Positions 15,472 to 24,533 of a stretch of 32,213 nt of DNA are shown here, in pieces. How positions within the stretch are numbered: the stretch's first letter is position 1; every line of letters begins with the position of its first letter. Position numbers and translations under genes: made by a program. A model generated the notes under the pieces. That model did no database searches and was not told the origin of the DNA. It was given only the letters and a program-made list of their open reading frames with translations. The DNA lies in the NCBI RefSeq assembly GCF_004116495.1, contig NZ_PDKC01000030.1, positions 1 through 32,213 of the forward strand, in the 5' to 3' direction. This DNA is from Arcobacter sp. CECT 8985 (GTDB lineage: Bacteria > Campylobacterota > Campylobacteria > Campylobacterales > Arcobacteraceae).

Positions 15472-18400
15472 GCTCTTTTATCCTCATTTTTAAATTTATA
15501 ATTCTAAGTGTATCATCTTTACCAATAGCTTTTATACTAATATTTGGTTTTTTTATTCCTTTTGGTAAAGTTCCAGTAATTTTACCTGTTTTTTCATCTA
15601 TTTTTAAATATTTCGGTAGTGGATTACCATTTGCTAAAGTTGCACTATATTTAGATGTATCTTCTTTTTTATCTAAAATATTAATTTCAATTTTATTATT
15701 TTTTAGAGAAATTGTTTTTATTGACATACCCATTACTTCTAATATATCTACTGCATCACTTGGTAAGAATAATTCTGCATTATCCTGAATAGCTACTTCA
15801 ATTTTAGATTGAATAAATGCAATCTCACCATTTTTATTAACACGAATTTCTATTTGTGCTTTATCTAATTTATATCTGTTTTGCTTATTTGTTTTTGTTG
15901 AGTTATTTGTATCAAGATTATCTTTATTTTGTTTTTCATTTGATTGTTCAGCTATATTAGATGTTTTATCATTTTTTTGTGTTTGCTCTTGTTTTATTTG
16001 TTTATTATTTACAACACTTATTTTTGTGTTTTTTTGTGTTTTAGTTATCTTTTTATCTTCTATTTGTTTATTTGTTTTGATTTTTTCTTTGATTTGTTGT
16101 TTTGGTTTATCTTTTACTATATTCTTTGTTTTATTGATTTGTTCTGTTTTCTTTACAGGCTTATTTTTTATTGGACTACTTGTCTTAGTGTCTTTATTTG
16201 TTTGTAGTATATCTGAGTTTTCACTTGGAAAATCAAAATTAATATTTTGTTTATCTTGATTTTCATTGAAAATCTTTAGTGCATTATTAGGTTTTTTTAA
16301 ATTCTTTTTTATTGGTACTTTTATTTTTGGAATTGAGTCACTTTTTGGTATTATAGAATCTTTTATTTTTATTATTGAATCATCTTTTGGAACGACAGGA
16401 CTTTTTATATCTAATTTGCCATTTATAAAATTAATATTATATCCAAGATAATTTGATAAACCATTTAGAGATATTGTATATGTTCCCACTTTAGTTGCAC
16501 CTTGAGCAGTTCCACTATAATTTAATACACCATTTAAAATTGAAGATGAATCATTGTTTACAAAGCCAGAATAAATAGCTCCATTACCACCTGTATAAAC
16601 TCTACCATCATATACAAATGAATCATTATTAGCAGTAACTTCAATAATTGGTTGTTCTCTATAAAGAGTATAAAATCCTGAACCTAAAGCTGCATTTACT
16701 GTATCATATCCATTTGAACTTTCATCACTGTTATATCTAAAGTTACCATTAGATATTAAAGAAGATATTGAACTTCCATTTACACTACCTGTATAAAAAG
16801 TTGCTCTACCACCACCAGCTGTACCCATTGAAATATTTCCTGAAATATATTTAATATCACCACCTGTTGATGTTCCAGCAGATTCACTTTGTCCAGCATT
16901 TAGAATAATTGCAGAAGTTCCGTTATCTGAAGTGTTTATATCACCATCAATTATCAAATCACCCGTATTTGTTGCAATATTTATAGAACCTTGGGCAGTT
17001 ATTCCATTTATAGTATCTATTGTTCCAATAGTAAGAGAATCAGCATCAACATAAGATAAACTACTTAAATTATCTCCTGCAAGTACAGAGATATTATTAT
17101 TTGTATTTTCTAAGGTTACAGAGCCATTTTTTAATAATAAGTTACCAATCTTTATATATGAACTAGAATCAGACAAGATATTATCATTGTTACCATTTAT
17201 AATCAGTGTTCCTAATCCTGTTTGATTATCATCTATAATAGAGCCATTATTTAAATAAAAAGAATCACTTGAACTATTACTTGTTGAATGTCCATTTATT
17301 AAAATAGTTCCTTCTTTAACTCTTAAAATAGCTGACCCATTTGTTAAAGAATTCGCAGTATCTCCAATAGCAACAGCATCAGAACCACCTTTTGCTGTTC
17401 CTTCTATTGTAATATTTCCTTGATGGTTTGTTATTATTGAACCTGCTACTGAAACACCTCTAGCACTAGCACTACCAAAATAAGCATGACCATTTATAAA
17501 AATATTTCCACCTGAAGTTGAGCCATTTGCACTTATATCACCATTTATTGAAGCACCTCTTGCTATTGCATTTCCTTCAGCAGAAGAAGTAGAACTACTT
17601 CCAACAGCATAAGAGTCTCCAACAGTTATTCCATTCCAAATTGTAGAACCAGCTCCGCCACCTATCCAAACATTCCCTCCATTTGTTGAAATAGATGAGT
17701 TTTCAGGTATCCAAACTGAACCATCATTTTTCTTATCTTTATTTACATGACTATCTGACCATAAAACAACATGTAATTTATTACTACTACTTGTAATACT
17801 TCCATATGAAGTTAAACCAGTATAACTATTAGCAAATACTATATTTCTGTGTGCTTTTAGTGTTAAAACTGCATCACCACCTGAAGTTTTATTGACACTT
17901 GTCTCTAAAAAGATATCACCATCTTGAGAGTTTGTTCCAGCTTCAGCTGTTTCAACAATTACATTAGTTCCATTATTTAATTGAGTTTCAATAGTTGAAG
18001 CACGCAATACTGTTGTATCATCTAATGATGAGTATATTGGCGCACCTGATGAGTCCACATTTGCTTCAGCACTTGCATCAGATACAATTTTTATATTATT
18101 TGGATCAATAAGCCAAGTACCATTTTCCCCTGCATTAAGAGCAAGAGTATCTGAAAACTTAATTTTTTTACCAGAGGTTTCAATAAAACCACTCTCTGCA
18201 TTTATACTTCCACTAACTTGTGCTTCGCCACCATGTGCAAAAACTTCTATATGCCCTGTTATATCATCGATACTATTTGCCTCAAGAATACCTGTGTTGT
18301 TAACAACTCCTTTTAATAATTCATCAACTGCATTTGTTGTTAGATAAATTTTCCCACCATTTGAAATAATAGTTCCTGAGTTTGAAACCATAGCATCAAG

Positions 18401-19057
18401 TACTCCTTTATCTACTTTAAGATTAACTAATGAGTTTCCATTTAAATTAAGTGAATAAGAGTCAGTTCCAACTAAATGAATACTTCCTTTAATTGCTTTA
18501 ATTGTTCCTTCATTTACAACTTCATTTGAAGCTAATATCACTGAACCCTTGTTTACTACTTCAATTGTTCCTTGATTTATTACTGAATTTGCTGTTGCAT
18601 TTTTAAAGTTATATTTTCCTTCATTAAAATCTTCATCAGAAAGTTTTGCAGTTGTTGCTATTATTCCACTTGTATTAATACTTGCATTTTTACCAAATAA
18701 AACACCATTTGAGTTTAATATCCAAACTTGCCCATTTGCATTTAATGTACCATTTATAATACTTTTTTCATTTCCTATAACTCTATTTAGTGTAATGGAA
18801 TTAGAGTTTGGTTGCTTAAAATTAACTGATTCATTTTTTGCAATAGAAAAATTTTTCCAATTAATAGTTGCCTTGTTGGATGTTTGATTAATATTTGTTA
18901 CTGTTTTATTTTGAGTAATAGTTGCACTTCCAGAAGTAACAGTTCCACCTGTTGGAGCCCCAAAACATGATAATGAAGAGCTAAGAATTGCACTAACTAT
19001 TAAACTAATTTTACCACCTTTTATAGTTCTAATAGGTGAATTAAAATTATAAATCAT
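15464..19057 (-). CDS. Two-partner-secretion exoprotein, filamentous-haemagglutinin-like adhesin
   Basis: This is a large surface protein of 1197 aa. A signal peptide (about 1-33, SLIVSAILSSSLSCFGA) precedes the TPS/haemagglutination domain (about 35-190), with WKNFSIAKNESVNF, LNRVIGNEKSIINGTLNANG and WILNSNGVLFGKNASI; the usual NPNG is NSNG. A Gly/Ser/Asn-rich beta-helix-like body runs to about 800. An MBG/YDG-type domain follows (about 803-884), then a Lys/Gln/Asn-rich, presumably disordered linker (885-1062), and finally a putative Ig fold (1133-1197, with LPKYLKIDEKTGKITGTLPKG). Export needs a TpsB outer-membrane pore, which is not in the window. AAAGG precedes the ATG. It is first in an operon with FecR and CHASE2-GGDEF genes. 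Confidence 0.9.
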   Translation of the reverse strand: MIYNFNSPIRTIKGGKISLIVSAILSSSLSCFGAPTGGTVTSGSATITQNKTVTNINQTSNKATINWKNFSIAKNESVNFKQPNSNSITLNRVIGNEKSIINGTLNANGQVWILNSNGVLFGKNASINTSGIIATTAKLSDEDFNEGKYNFKNATANSVINQGTIEVVNKGSVILASNEVVNEGTIKAIKGSIHLVGTDSYSLNLNGNSLVNLKVDKGVLDAMVSNSGTIISNGGKIYLTTNAVDELLKGVVNNTGILEANSIDDITGHIEVFAHGGEAQVSGSINAESGFIETSGKKIKFSDTLALNAGENGTWLIDPNNIKIVSDASAEANVDSSGAPIYSSLDDTTVLRASTIETQLNNGTNVIVETAEAGTNSQDGDIFLETSVNKTSGGDAVLTLKAHRNIVFANSYTGLTSYGSITSSSNKLHVVLWSDSHVNKDKKNDGSVWIPENSSISTNGGNVWIGGGAGSTIWNGITVGDSYAVGSSSTSSAEGNAIARGASINGDISANGSTSGGNIFINGHAYFGSASARGVSVAGSIITNHQGNITIEGTAKGGSDAVAIGDTANSLTNGSAILRVKEGTILINGHSTSNSSSDSFYLNNGSIIDDNQTGLGTLIINGNNDNILSDSSSYIKIGNLLLKNGSVTLENTNNNISVLAGDNLSSLSYVDADSLTIGTIDTINGITAQGSINIATNTGDLIIDGDINTSDNGTSAIILNAGQSESAGTSTGGDIKYISGNISMGTAGGGRATFYTGSVNGSSISSLISNGNFRYNSDESSNGYDTVNAALGSGFYTLYREQPIIEVTANNDSFVYDGRVYTGGNGAIYSGFVNNDSSSILNGVLNYSGTAQGATKVGTYTISLNGLSNYLGYNINFINGKLDIKSPVVPKDDSIIKIKDSIIPKSDSIPKIKVPIKKNLKKPNNALKIFNENQDKQNINFDFPSENSDILQTNKDTKTSSPIKNKPVKKTEQINKTKNIVKDKPKQQIKEKIKTNKQIEDKKITKTQKNTKISVVNNKQIKQEQTQKNDKTSNIAEQSNEKQNKDNLDTNNSTKTNKQNRYKLDKAQIEIRVNKNGEIAFIQSKIEVAIQDNAELFLPSDAVDILEVMGMSIKTISLKNNKIEINILDKKEDTSKYSATLANGNPLPKYLKIDEKTGKITGTLPKGIKKPNISIKAIGKDDTLRIINLKMRIKEHE

Positions 19058-19093
19058 TCAAACCTTTCTTATTATTGCTATTATATTAATGGA

Positions 19094-19099
19094 ATTATA
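19094..19099 (-). promoter_or_regulatory. Candidate -10 box of the adhesin operon
   Basis: On the minus strand TATAAT (within GATATAATTCC) lies 36 nt upstream of the adhesin ATG. A second TATAAT occurs at 19085-19080, too close to the gene to leave a normal leader. No clear -35 box is present. The stretch 19058-19277 otherwise holds no ORF or hairpin that I can support. Confidence 0.4.
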
Positions 19100-19250
19100 T
19101 CTTTTAATAGCTTTACTATTTATCTTATCATGCCACTTTTATTTTTCAAAAGATTAATTTAATATTTAAGTAGTATTTAGTTTAAAAATATATTGTATTT
19201 ATAAGAAAAGAAGAAAACATAATATAAAATTTAAATGAATATTAAGAAAT

Positions 19251-19262
19251 ATTTGCTATAAT
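19251..19262 (+). promoter_or_regulatory. Promoter of tRNA-Cys
   Basis: ATTTGCTATAAT matches the extended -10 form (TGnTATAAT) typical of Campylobacterota sigma70 promoters. It ends 15 nt before the tRNA, leaving a very short 5' leader. No TTGACA is seen upstream. Confidence 0.7.
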
Positions 19263-19277
19263 TCTATTCCTTTTTTT

Positions 19278-19353
19278 GGAGGTATAGCAAAGTTGGTAAT
19301 GCACCTGATTGCAAATCAGATATTCATCGGTTCGAGTCCGGTTACCTCCTCCA
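19278..19353 (+). tRNA. tRNA-Cys (anticodon GCA)
   Basis: Acceptor GGAGGTA pairs with TACCTCC, followed by discriminator T (U73, characteristic of cysteine tRNAs) and an encoded CCA. The anticodon stem CCTGA/TCAGA region holds the loop TTGCAAA with anticodon GCA. The T-arm CCGGTTCGAGTCCGG is normal. The gene ends 6 nt before the 3' end of a convergent histidine kinase gene. Confidence 0.97.
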
Positions 19354-19359
19354 TTAACT

Positions 19360-21471
19360 TTATAAATCTAATTCAATTTTAAAACAAGCTCCAGTATATA
19401 TTTTTTCGTTGTATTTTATAGATACATTTTCAAAACTTAATTTTCCATTCATATGTTTTTCGATTATCTCTTTTGACATATAAAGACCAATACCTGTACC
19501 TTTAGAATCATCTTTTGTTGTAAAATAAGCATCAAATATCTTCTCTTTTATTTGATCCTCAACTCCACCTGCATTATCTTTTATTTCAATTATTAATCTA
19601 TTTTTTTCTATTTTACTAGATATAAAAATCAATTTTTCTTTTATATCTTGATTTGTTAATTCATCTCTTGCATTATTTAAAAGGTTTAGTAAAACTTGTG
19701 TAAATTCATTTTCTAAATTTTTTAGATGGGCATCTTGGATATCTTTTATTATTTCTATGTTTCTATCTTGAAGTTGTGCGCTAACAAGTTTTAGTGCTTT
19801 ATTTATAATGAAATTAATTGTAAAGTCTGTTTTTATTTTGTAAGGCTTAAAGAAATTTCTAAAGTCATCAATTGTTTGTGATAGATATTGAGCTGATTCA
19901 TTTATTTGTTCTAAACCTTTTAAAAGTTCATCATCTTTAAGGATTTCCATCTCTTTTTGTAGTTTCATTCCCGTAGAATAAGTTGCAATATTTGAAAGTG
20001 GTTGTCTCCATTGGTGGGCAATATTTCCAATCATTTCACCCATTAAAGCCATTTTAGATTGTTGTGCTAAAAGTTGCTCAGATTTTATTCTAGCAGATGA
20101 TTCTTCTTCAACTTTTTGGTTCAATTTTTCATTTAACTCTTTTATTTGTGTTATATCAATAGCAATACCTAAAATATAAGTTTTTTTTCTAAAATAGAAA
20201 TAAGGAATCTTTACTCTTAATATTTCATAATAGAAAATTTCATCATTTTTTGATTTAATTTTTTCTATACTTTTTAATTTCCCATGTTCTAATACTTTCA
20301 TATCTTTTTGTTTTGTATTTGACAAATTGTATTTTGTATCAATTACATAAGAACTCTTACCTAATAATTCTTTTTTATTTTTTAAATCATAAAAATCAAC
20401 TAGTGCATCATTTACTATGATAAATTCGCCTTTTATATTTTTAATATAAAATGGGTGTGGAATTGAATTTACAATATATTCTAATAATATTACATGACGT
20501 GAAATTATTAAGCTTATAAAAATAGATATTGGAATAGCAATAGCAGTGATTAATAAAAATAGAAATAAAATTTCTTCTTCTAATTCATTGACAGATTTAT
20601 TATAGTAAACATCTTTTGTTTTTAATAATATAAAAAAAGTATTATCTGTAATATTTACTTTTTTTACATATAAATTACTTTTACTTTTTTTAATATAATC
20701 TACTATATTAGTCATATCATTTATATTTACATTTTTAATCATATCAGATATATTATAGTTTGTTTTAAGTTGTCTACTCCATGATTTGTTTTTATCTGGG
20801 TGAATTAAATAGTTTCCCTTTTTATCAAAATAATAAATATCAAATAGTTTACTTTTTGTAATTTCATTAAGTAATATTTGTGCATTAAAATTAAATATCA
20901 AAATACCTTTAAATTCATTTTTTAAATAAACTGGAGTTGAAACTCTAATTGTAGGTCTAAGGGGAGTTTCAATTTTTTCATTTTCAATATTTAAATCGAG
21001 TTTCGAAATATAAAATTGACCATCATTTAACGTTTTTGTTTTTAAGAAATAATATCTATTTTTTTTATTTTGTAGTTTTGTAGCTTTGTGTATATTATTT
21101 TTCGAATTTTTTTCGAATCTAATTATTTCATTACCATTTTTATCAATGTATCTAGCTTGAAAAAGTGAATTATTTGAACTAATAAGTAATTTAATATATT
21201 TTTCAAAGGTAGGCAGTTTTTTTAAAAGATTATCACTTTTTATTTCTTCATTTAATGTTGTTAATTCTCTTTTATAAATATCAATTGTTTGTTTTATTGT
21301 ATGTATATTACTTTTAATTTCGTAATTTGCAAACTCCATGTTCTTCTTATATATGGACTCTTTTTCAAAAGACAGAAGTAACAAGAAAAGAGTTAAAGAA
21401 AGAAAACCCCCAAGACATAAAATAGTAAAAAGTGCATTAAAAAAATGTTTTAGATAAATTTTTCTTTTCAT
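19360..21471 (-). CDS. Membrane sensor histidine kinase with Cache-like and PAS domains
   Basis: The kinase is 703 aa from ATG 21471, chosen because AAAGGA lies 7 nt upstream; the longer frame starts 17 codons earlier without such a site. TM1 is at about 13-33 and a large extracytoplasmic double-Cache-like sensor at 40-298 (QARYIDKNGNEIIRFE near 106-120; FDIYYFDKKGNYLIHP near 210-225). TM2 is at about 301-323 and a PAS domain at 330-445 (PHPFYIKNIKGEFIIVNDA). Phosphoacceptor His486 lies in GNIAHQWRQPLSN, and the ATPase domain has N-box LLNLLNNARDEL, DNAGG (632-636) and GTGIGLYMS (658-666). All catalytic boxes are intact. It is divergent from a second kinase of the same class. Its cognate regulator may be the OmpR-type protein at 24530-25249. 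Confidence 0.92.
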   Translation of the reverse strand: MKRKIYLKHFFNALFTILCLGGFLSLTLFLLLLSFEKESIYKKNMEFANYEIKSNIHTIKQTIDIYKRELTTLNEEIKSDNLLKKLPTFEKYIKLLISSNNSLFQARYIDKNGNEIIRFEKNSKNNIHKATKLQNKKNRYYFLKTKTLNDGQFYISKLDLNIENEKIETPLRPTIRVSTPVYLKNEFKGILIFNFNAQILLNEITKSKLFDIYYFDKKGNYLIHPDKNKSWSRQLKTNYNISDMIKNVNINDMTNIVDYIKKSKSNLYVKKVNITDNTFFILLKTKDVYYNKSVNELEEEILFLFLLITAIAIPISIFISLIISRHVILLEYIVNSIPHPFYIKNIKGEFIIVNDALVDFYDLKNKKELLGKSSYVIDTKYNLSNTKQKDMKVLEHGKLKSIEKIKSKNDEIFYYEILRVKIPYFYFRKKTYILGIAIDITQIKELNEKLNQKVEEESSARIKSEQLLAQQSKMALMGEMIGNIAHQWRQPLSNIATYSTGMKLQKEMEILKDDELLKGLEQINESAQYLSQTIDDFRNFFKPYKIKTDFTINFIINKALKLVSAQLQDRNIEIIKDIQDAHLKNLENEFTQVLLNLLNNARDELTNQDIKEKLIFISSKIEKNRLIIEIKDNAGGVEDQIKEKIFDAYFTTKDDSKGTGIGLYMSKEIIEKHMNGKLSFENVSIKYNEKIYTGACFKIELDL

Positions 21472-21496
21472 TAGAAGTCCTTTGAAAATACAACTT

Positions 21497-21502
21497 ATTA
21501 TA
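21497..21502 (-). promoter_or_regulatory. -10 box of the 19360-21471 kinase gene
   Basis: TATAAT on the minus strand, in CTACTATAATAAG, lies 25 nt upstream of the chosen ATG 21471. It lies upstream of that ATG but inside the longer reading frame, which supports the shorter protein. No convincing -35 is seen. Confidence 0.5.
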
Positions 21503-21595
21503 GTAGAATATAAAAATAACATTAAATTAAATTAAAAAAATACAATTAAACAAAAAAAATTTCAATTAAGTGAGAAAAATAGTAAGAGGATTCTT

Positions 21596-23488
21596 ATGAA
21601 TTATAAGAGCGAGCGTGCATTATTAAATCTTATTAAGTATAGTTTACCAATCGTAACAATATTTATTTCATTTTTTATCACATACTCTTTATATTTGCAA
21701 AATAAAAGTGATTATGAAGAAGAAAAAAGTAAATTAAAGTATGAATTTATAAAACAAAATAAAAAAATTGTTTATGATGAAGTTCAAAGAGTTTACTCAT
21801 ATATTGCTTTTGTAAAAAAAAATACAAAAGTTGAGTTGAAAAGATTGATTAAAAATAGAGTTTATGAAGCTCATAGACTTGCAACTTCTATTTATGAAAA
21901 ATATAAAAATCAAAAATCAAAAAAAGAGATTTTTCAAATTATAAAAGATACTTTAGGTGCAATAACTTTCAATGAAGAAAAAGCATATTATTTTATTACT
22001 GATATTAATGGAAAAACTCTTCTTAAACCTTTTCATAAACAGTGGCAAAATAAAAATCTTTTAAATTATAAAGATGTTAATGGTTATAATTTTGTAAAAA
22101 AAATAGTAAAAACTATAAAAAATAAATCAGAAACATTTAATACATATTATTTGCATAAAAAAAATCATAATAAACCTTCTGAAAAAATTACTTATTACAA
22201 ATATTTTGCTCCTTATAATGTAGTTATAGGAACAGGAATATATTTTGATGATTTTGAGAAAGAAGTAAAAAAGAAAATTTTATCGTATATAAATAAAATA
22301 AGATATTTTAATATAGGGTATGTTTTTGTGCTTGATTATGATTATAATGTATTAAGCTACATAAATAAAGATTTTATTGGGAAAAATCTACTTGATATAA
22401 TAAAAACTCCAAACCCCAAAAATGATTTAGAAAATATGAAAATCATTGCAAAAAGTAAAGAAGGTTACTACTCATATATTCAAAGTAATAAACCAGAAAC
22501 TAACAATGCAGTTAAAAAAATAAGTTTTATAAAAGGTGAAAAAGATTGGAATTGGATAATCGGTAGTGGTTTTTATGAAGATGATTTATATGAAAAATTA
22601 GAAAAAAAACAAAATCAGTTAAATTCTCAATTTTTTAAAAGCATAAAACATGTTGCAATCTTATCTAGTTTATTGACAATCTTATTACTTTTTATTTCAT
22701 ATTATGTTTCAAAGTTAATTGAACAAAAATTTATAAAATATAAAAATGAACTAGAACAACAACAAAATATTCTTGCACAACAATCAAAAATGGCAAGTAT
22801 GGGAGAAATGATTGCAAATATCGCTCATCAGTGGAGACAACCACTTTCCGTAATTTCAACTGCAGCAACAGGAATTAGTTTGCAAAAAGAGATGGGAATC
22901 TTAACAGATGAAGAGTTTTTTAAATCTACAGCAAAGATAAATGAGTCATCTCAATATTTATCAAAAACTATTGATGATTTCAAAAACTTTTTTAGTCCAC
23001 ACAAAAATAAAGAGTTAATTAATATTGAAGATACATTAAATCAAACAATAAAACTTCTTGATGCACAGTTGAAATCAAAAAGTATTAATATAGTTAAAGA
23101 AATTCAAAATGTAGAATTTTTCACATTAAAAAATGAACTTTTGCAAGTTTTAATAAATATATTAAATAATGCAAGGGATGAATTAATAAAATTAAATATG
23201 CAAAGATATATTTTTATTAAAACAAAAATAAAAGATGAAAATTTATTAATTGAGATATATGATAATGCAGGAGGAATAAAACAAGATAATCTTACAAAAG
23301 TTTTTGAGCCTTATTTTACAACAAAAGAAAAGAGTATAGGAACAGGAATAGGACTTTACATGAGCCATCAAATAGTTCATAAGCATTTAAAGGGTAATTT
23401 ATTTGTAAAGAACTATAATTTCACTTATGAAAATAATAAGTATAAAGGCGCAATGTTTATACTTGAAATCCCAATACTTAAAGAGTGA
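21596..23488 (+). CDS. Membrane sensor histidine kinase with double Cache_2-type sensor
   Basis: The kinase is 630 aa. TM1 is at about 17-34. Two Cache_2-like modules follow at about 85-225 (AYYFITDINGKTLLKP, then YKYFAPYNVVIGTGIYFDDF) and 226-345 (GYVFVLDYDYNVLSY, then WNWIIGSGFYEDD), a small-molecule sensor type shared with chemoreceptors. TM2 is at about 352-371. Phosphoacceptor His411 is in ANIAHQWRQPLSV. The ATPase boxes are NILNNARDEL, DNAGG (556-560) and GTGIGLYMS (582-590). AGAGGA precedes the ATG. The kinase half is strongly similar to that of the divergent 19360-21471 kinase, while the sensor halves differ, suggesting duplication with sensor exchange. The permease gene follows after 4 nt. 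Confidence 0.92.
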   Translation: MNYKSERALLNLIKYSLPIVTIFISFFITYSLYLQNKSDYEEEKSKLKYEFIKQNKKIVYDEVQRVYSYIAFVKKNTKVELKRLIKNRVYEAHRLATSIYEKYKNQKSKKEIFQIIKDTLGAITFNEEKAYYFITDINGKTLLKPFHKQWQNKNLLNYKDVNGYNFVKKIVKTIKNKSETFNTYYLHKKNHNKPSEKITYYKYFAPYNVVIGTGIYFDDFEKEVKKKILSYINKIRYFNIGYVFVLDYDYNVLSYINKDFIGKNLLDIIKTPNPKNDLENMKIIAKSKEGYYSYIQSNKPETNNAVKKISFIKGEKDWNWIIGSGFYEDDLYEKLEKKQNQLNSQFFKSIKHVAILSSLLTILLLFISYYVSKLIEQKFIKYKNELEQQQNILAQQSKMASMGEMIANIAHQWRQPLSVISTAATGISLQKEMGILTDEEFFKSTAKINESSQYLSKTIDDFKNFFSPHKNKELINIEDTLNQTIKLLDAQLKSKSINIVKEIQNVEFFTLKNELLQVLINILNNARDELIKLNMQRYIFIKTKIKDENLLIEIYDNAGGIKQDNLTKVFEPYFTTKEKSIGTGIGLYMSHQIVHKHLKGNLFVKNYNFTYENNKYKGAMFILEIPILKE

Positions 23489-23492
23489 GAAA

Positions 23493-24533
23493 ATGGCAGA
23501 GAAAACAACTGTACAGAATTATTTTTTTTATTTGGCAACTGCAGTTGTTATAATTGCAGGAATTAAAGCATCTTCAGAAATTGTAATAATACTCTTGTTA
23601 TCAGTATTTATAGCTTCAATTTTATCTGCATTTTTGAAAGTTTTAGAAAATAGAAGCGTTCCTAAACTTTTAGCATATATCATTCTTCTTTTTGTTCTTA
23701 CTATTATCACTTTGCTTTTAGCATATATGGTTAATACTTCATTATCTAGTTTTAGTCAAAATCTTCCTACATATGAAGTTAAAATTAAATCATCAATAGT
23801 AAAAATCATATCTTATATTGAAAGTTTTGGTTTTACAGTAAATAAAGAACAGATATTAAAAGCATTAAATTTTAGTTACTTTTTTAACTTTACTACAGGT
23901 TTATTAGGAAATATTAGTGCAATTTTTTCAAAAGCACTTTTAGTACTTATTGGAATAGCTTTTATTTTATCAGAAACAAAAGTATTTGAAAAAAAATTAA
24001 AAGTAATATTTAAAAGTGATAATAATAGATTAACAAACTTTAAACTTTTTTCTCAAAATCTACAAAAATATTTTATAGTAAAAACATTTACTAGTTTTTT
24101 AACTGGACTTTTTATTTTTATAACATTAATATTTTTTGATATTGAATATCCTATTCTTTGGGCTGTAATTGCATTTTTATTTAACTTTATTCCTGTTATT
24201 GGTTCCATAGTTGCAGCAATCCCAGCTGTTTTGTTATCTTTAATAACAGGGAATTTTGAGATTACTCTTTGGTTAATATTAATATACATGATTGTAAATA
24301 TTACTATAAGTAATGTCTTAGAGCCAAAATTTATGGGAAAAGAGCTTGGTCTTTCTCCTATGATAATCTTTTTTTCATTAATATTTTGGGGTTGGATTTT
24401 GGGAATAGTTGGAATGTTTTTAGCTGTTCCTATCACAATGACATTAAAAATTGCATTTGAATCTACGAGAAATACAAAGTGGATAGGAGTATTACTATCT
24501 GATTTGAGTAGAAAAAAAGGGCATATACACTAG
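23493..24533 (+). CDS. AI-2E family (PerM/TqsA-like) membrane permease
   Basis: The 346-aa integral membrane protein has about eight hydrophobic segments. Family hallmarks are FLFNFIPVIGSIVAAIPAVL (near 226-245) and LEPKFMGKELGLSPMIIFFS (near 277-296), followed by WGWILGIVGMFLAVPIT. The family includes exporters proposed for autoinducer-2, Na+/H+ antiporters and permeases of unknown substrate, so the name does not prove AI-2 transport. The start is ATG 23493 (MAEKTTVQ), 4 nt after the kinase stop; the longer frame would run back into the kinase gene. Its TAG and the TAG of the convergent regulator share the same CTAG tetranucleotide. The link to the kinase suggests a sensed or transported ligand, as inference. 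Confidence 0.88.
   Translation: MAEKTTVQNYFFYLATAVVIIAGIKASSEIVIILLLSVFIASILSAFLKVLENRSVPKLLAYIILLFVLTIITLLLAYMVNTSLSSFSQNLPTYEVKIKSSIVKIISYIESFGFTVNKEQILKALNFSYFFNFTTGLLGNISAIFSKALLVLIGIAFILSETKVFEKKLKVIFKSDNNRLTNFKLFSQNLQKYFIVKTFTSFLTGLFIFITLIFFDIEYPILWAVIAFLFNFIPVIGSIVAAIPAVLLSLITGNFEITLWLILIYMIVNITISNVLEPKFMGKELGLSPMIIFFSLIFWGWILGIVGMFLAVPITMTLKIAFESTRNTKWIGVLLSDLSRKKGHIH

Noticed and set aside
15872-16405. Overlapping plus-strand ORFs rich in Phe, Ile, Leu and Cys opposite the adhesin linker
   Set aside because: They are the antisense image of Lys/Gln/Asn-rich codons in the adhesin; they have no ribosome-binding sites and no recognisable domains.
23493-24533. Evidence for autoinducer-2 quorum sensing
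   Set aside because: The AI-2E family name does not define the substrate, and no luxS or AI-2 receptor is in the window.
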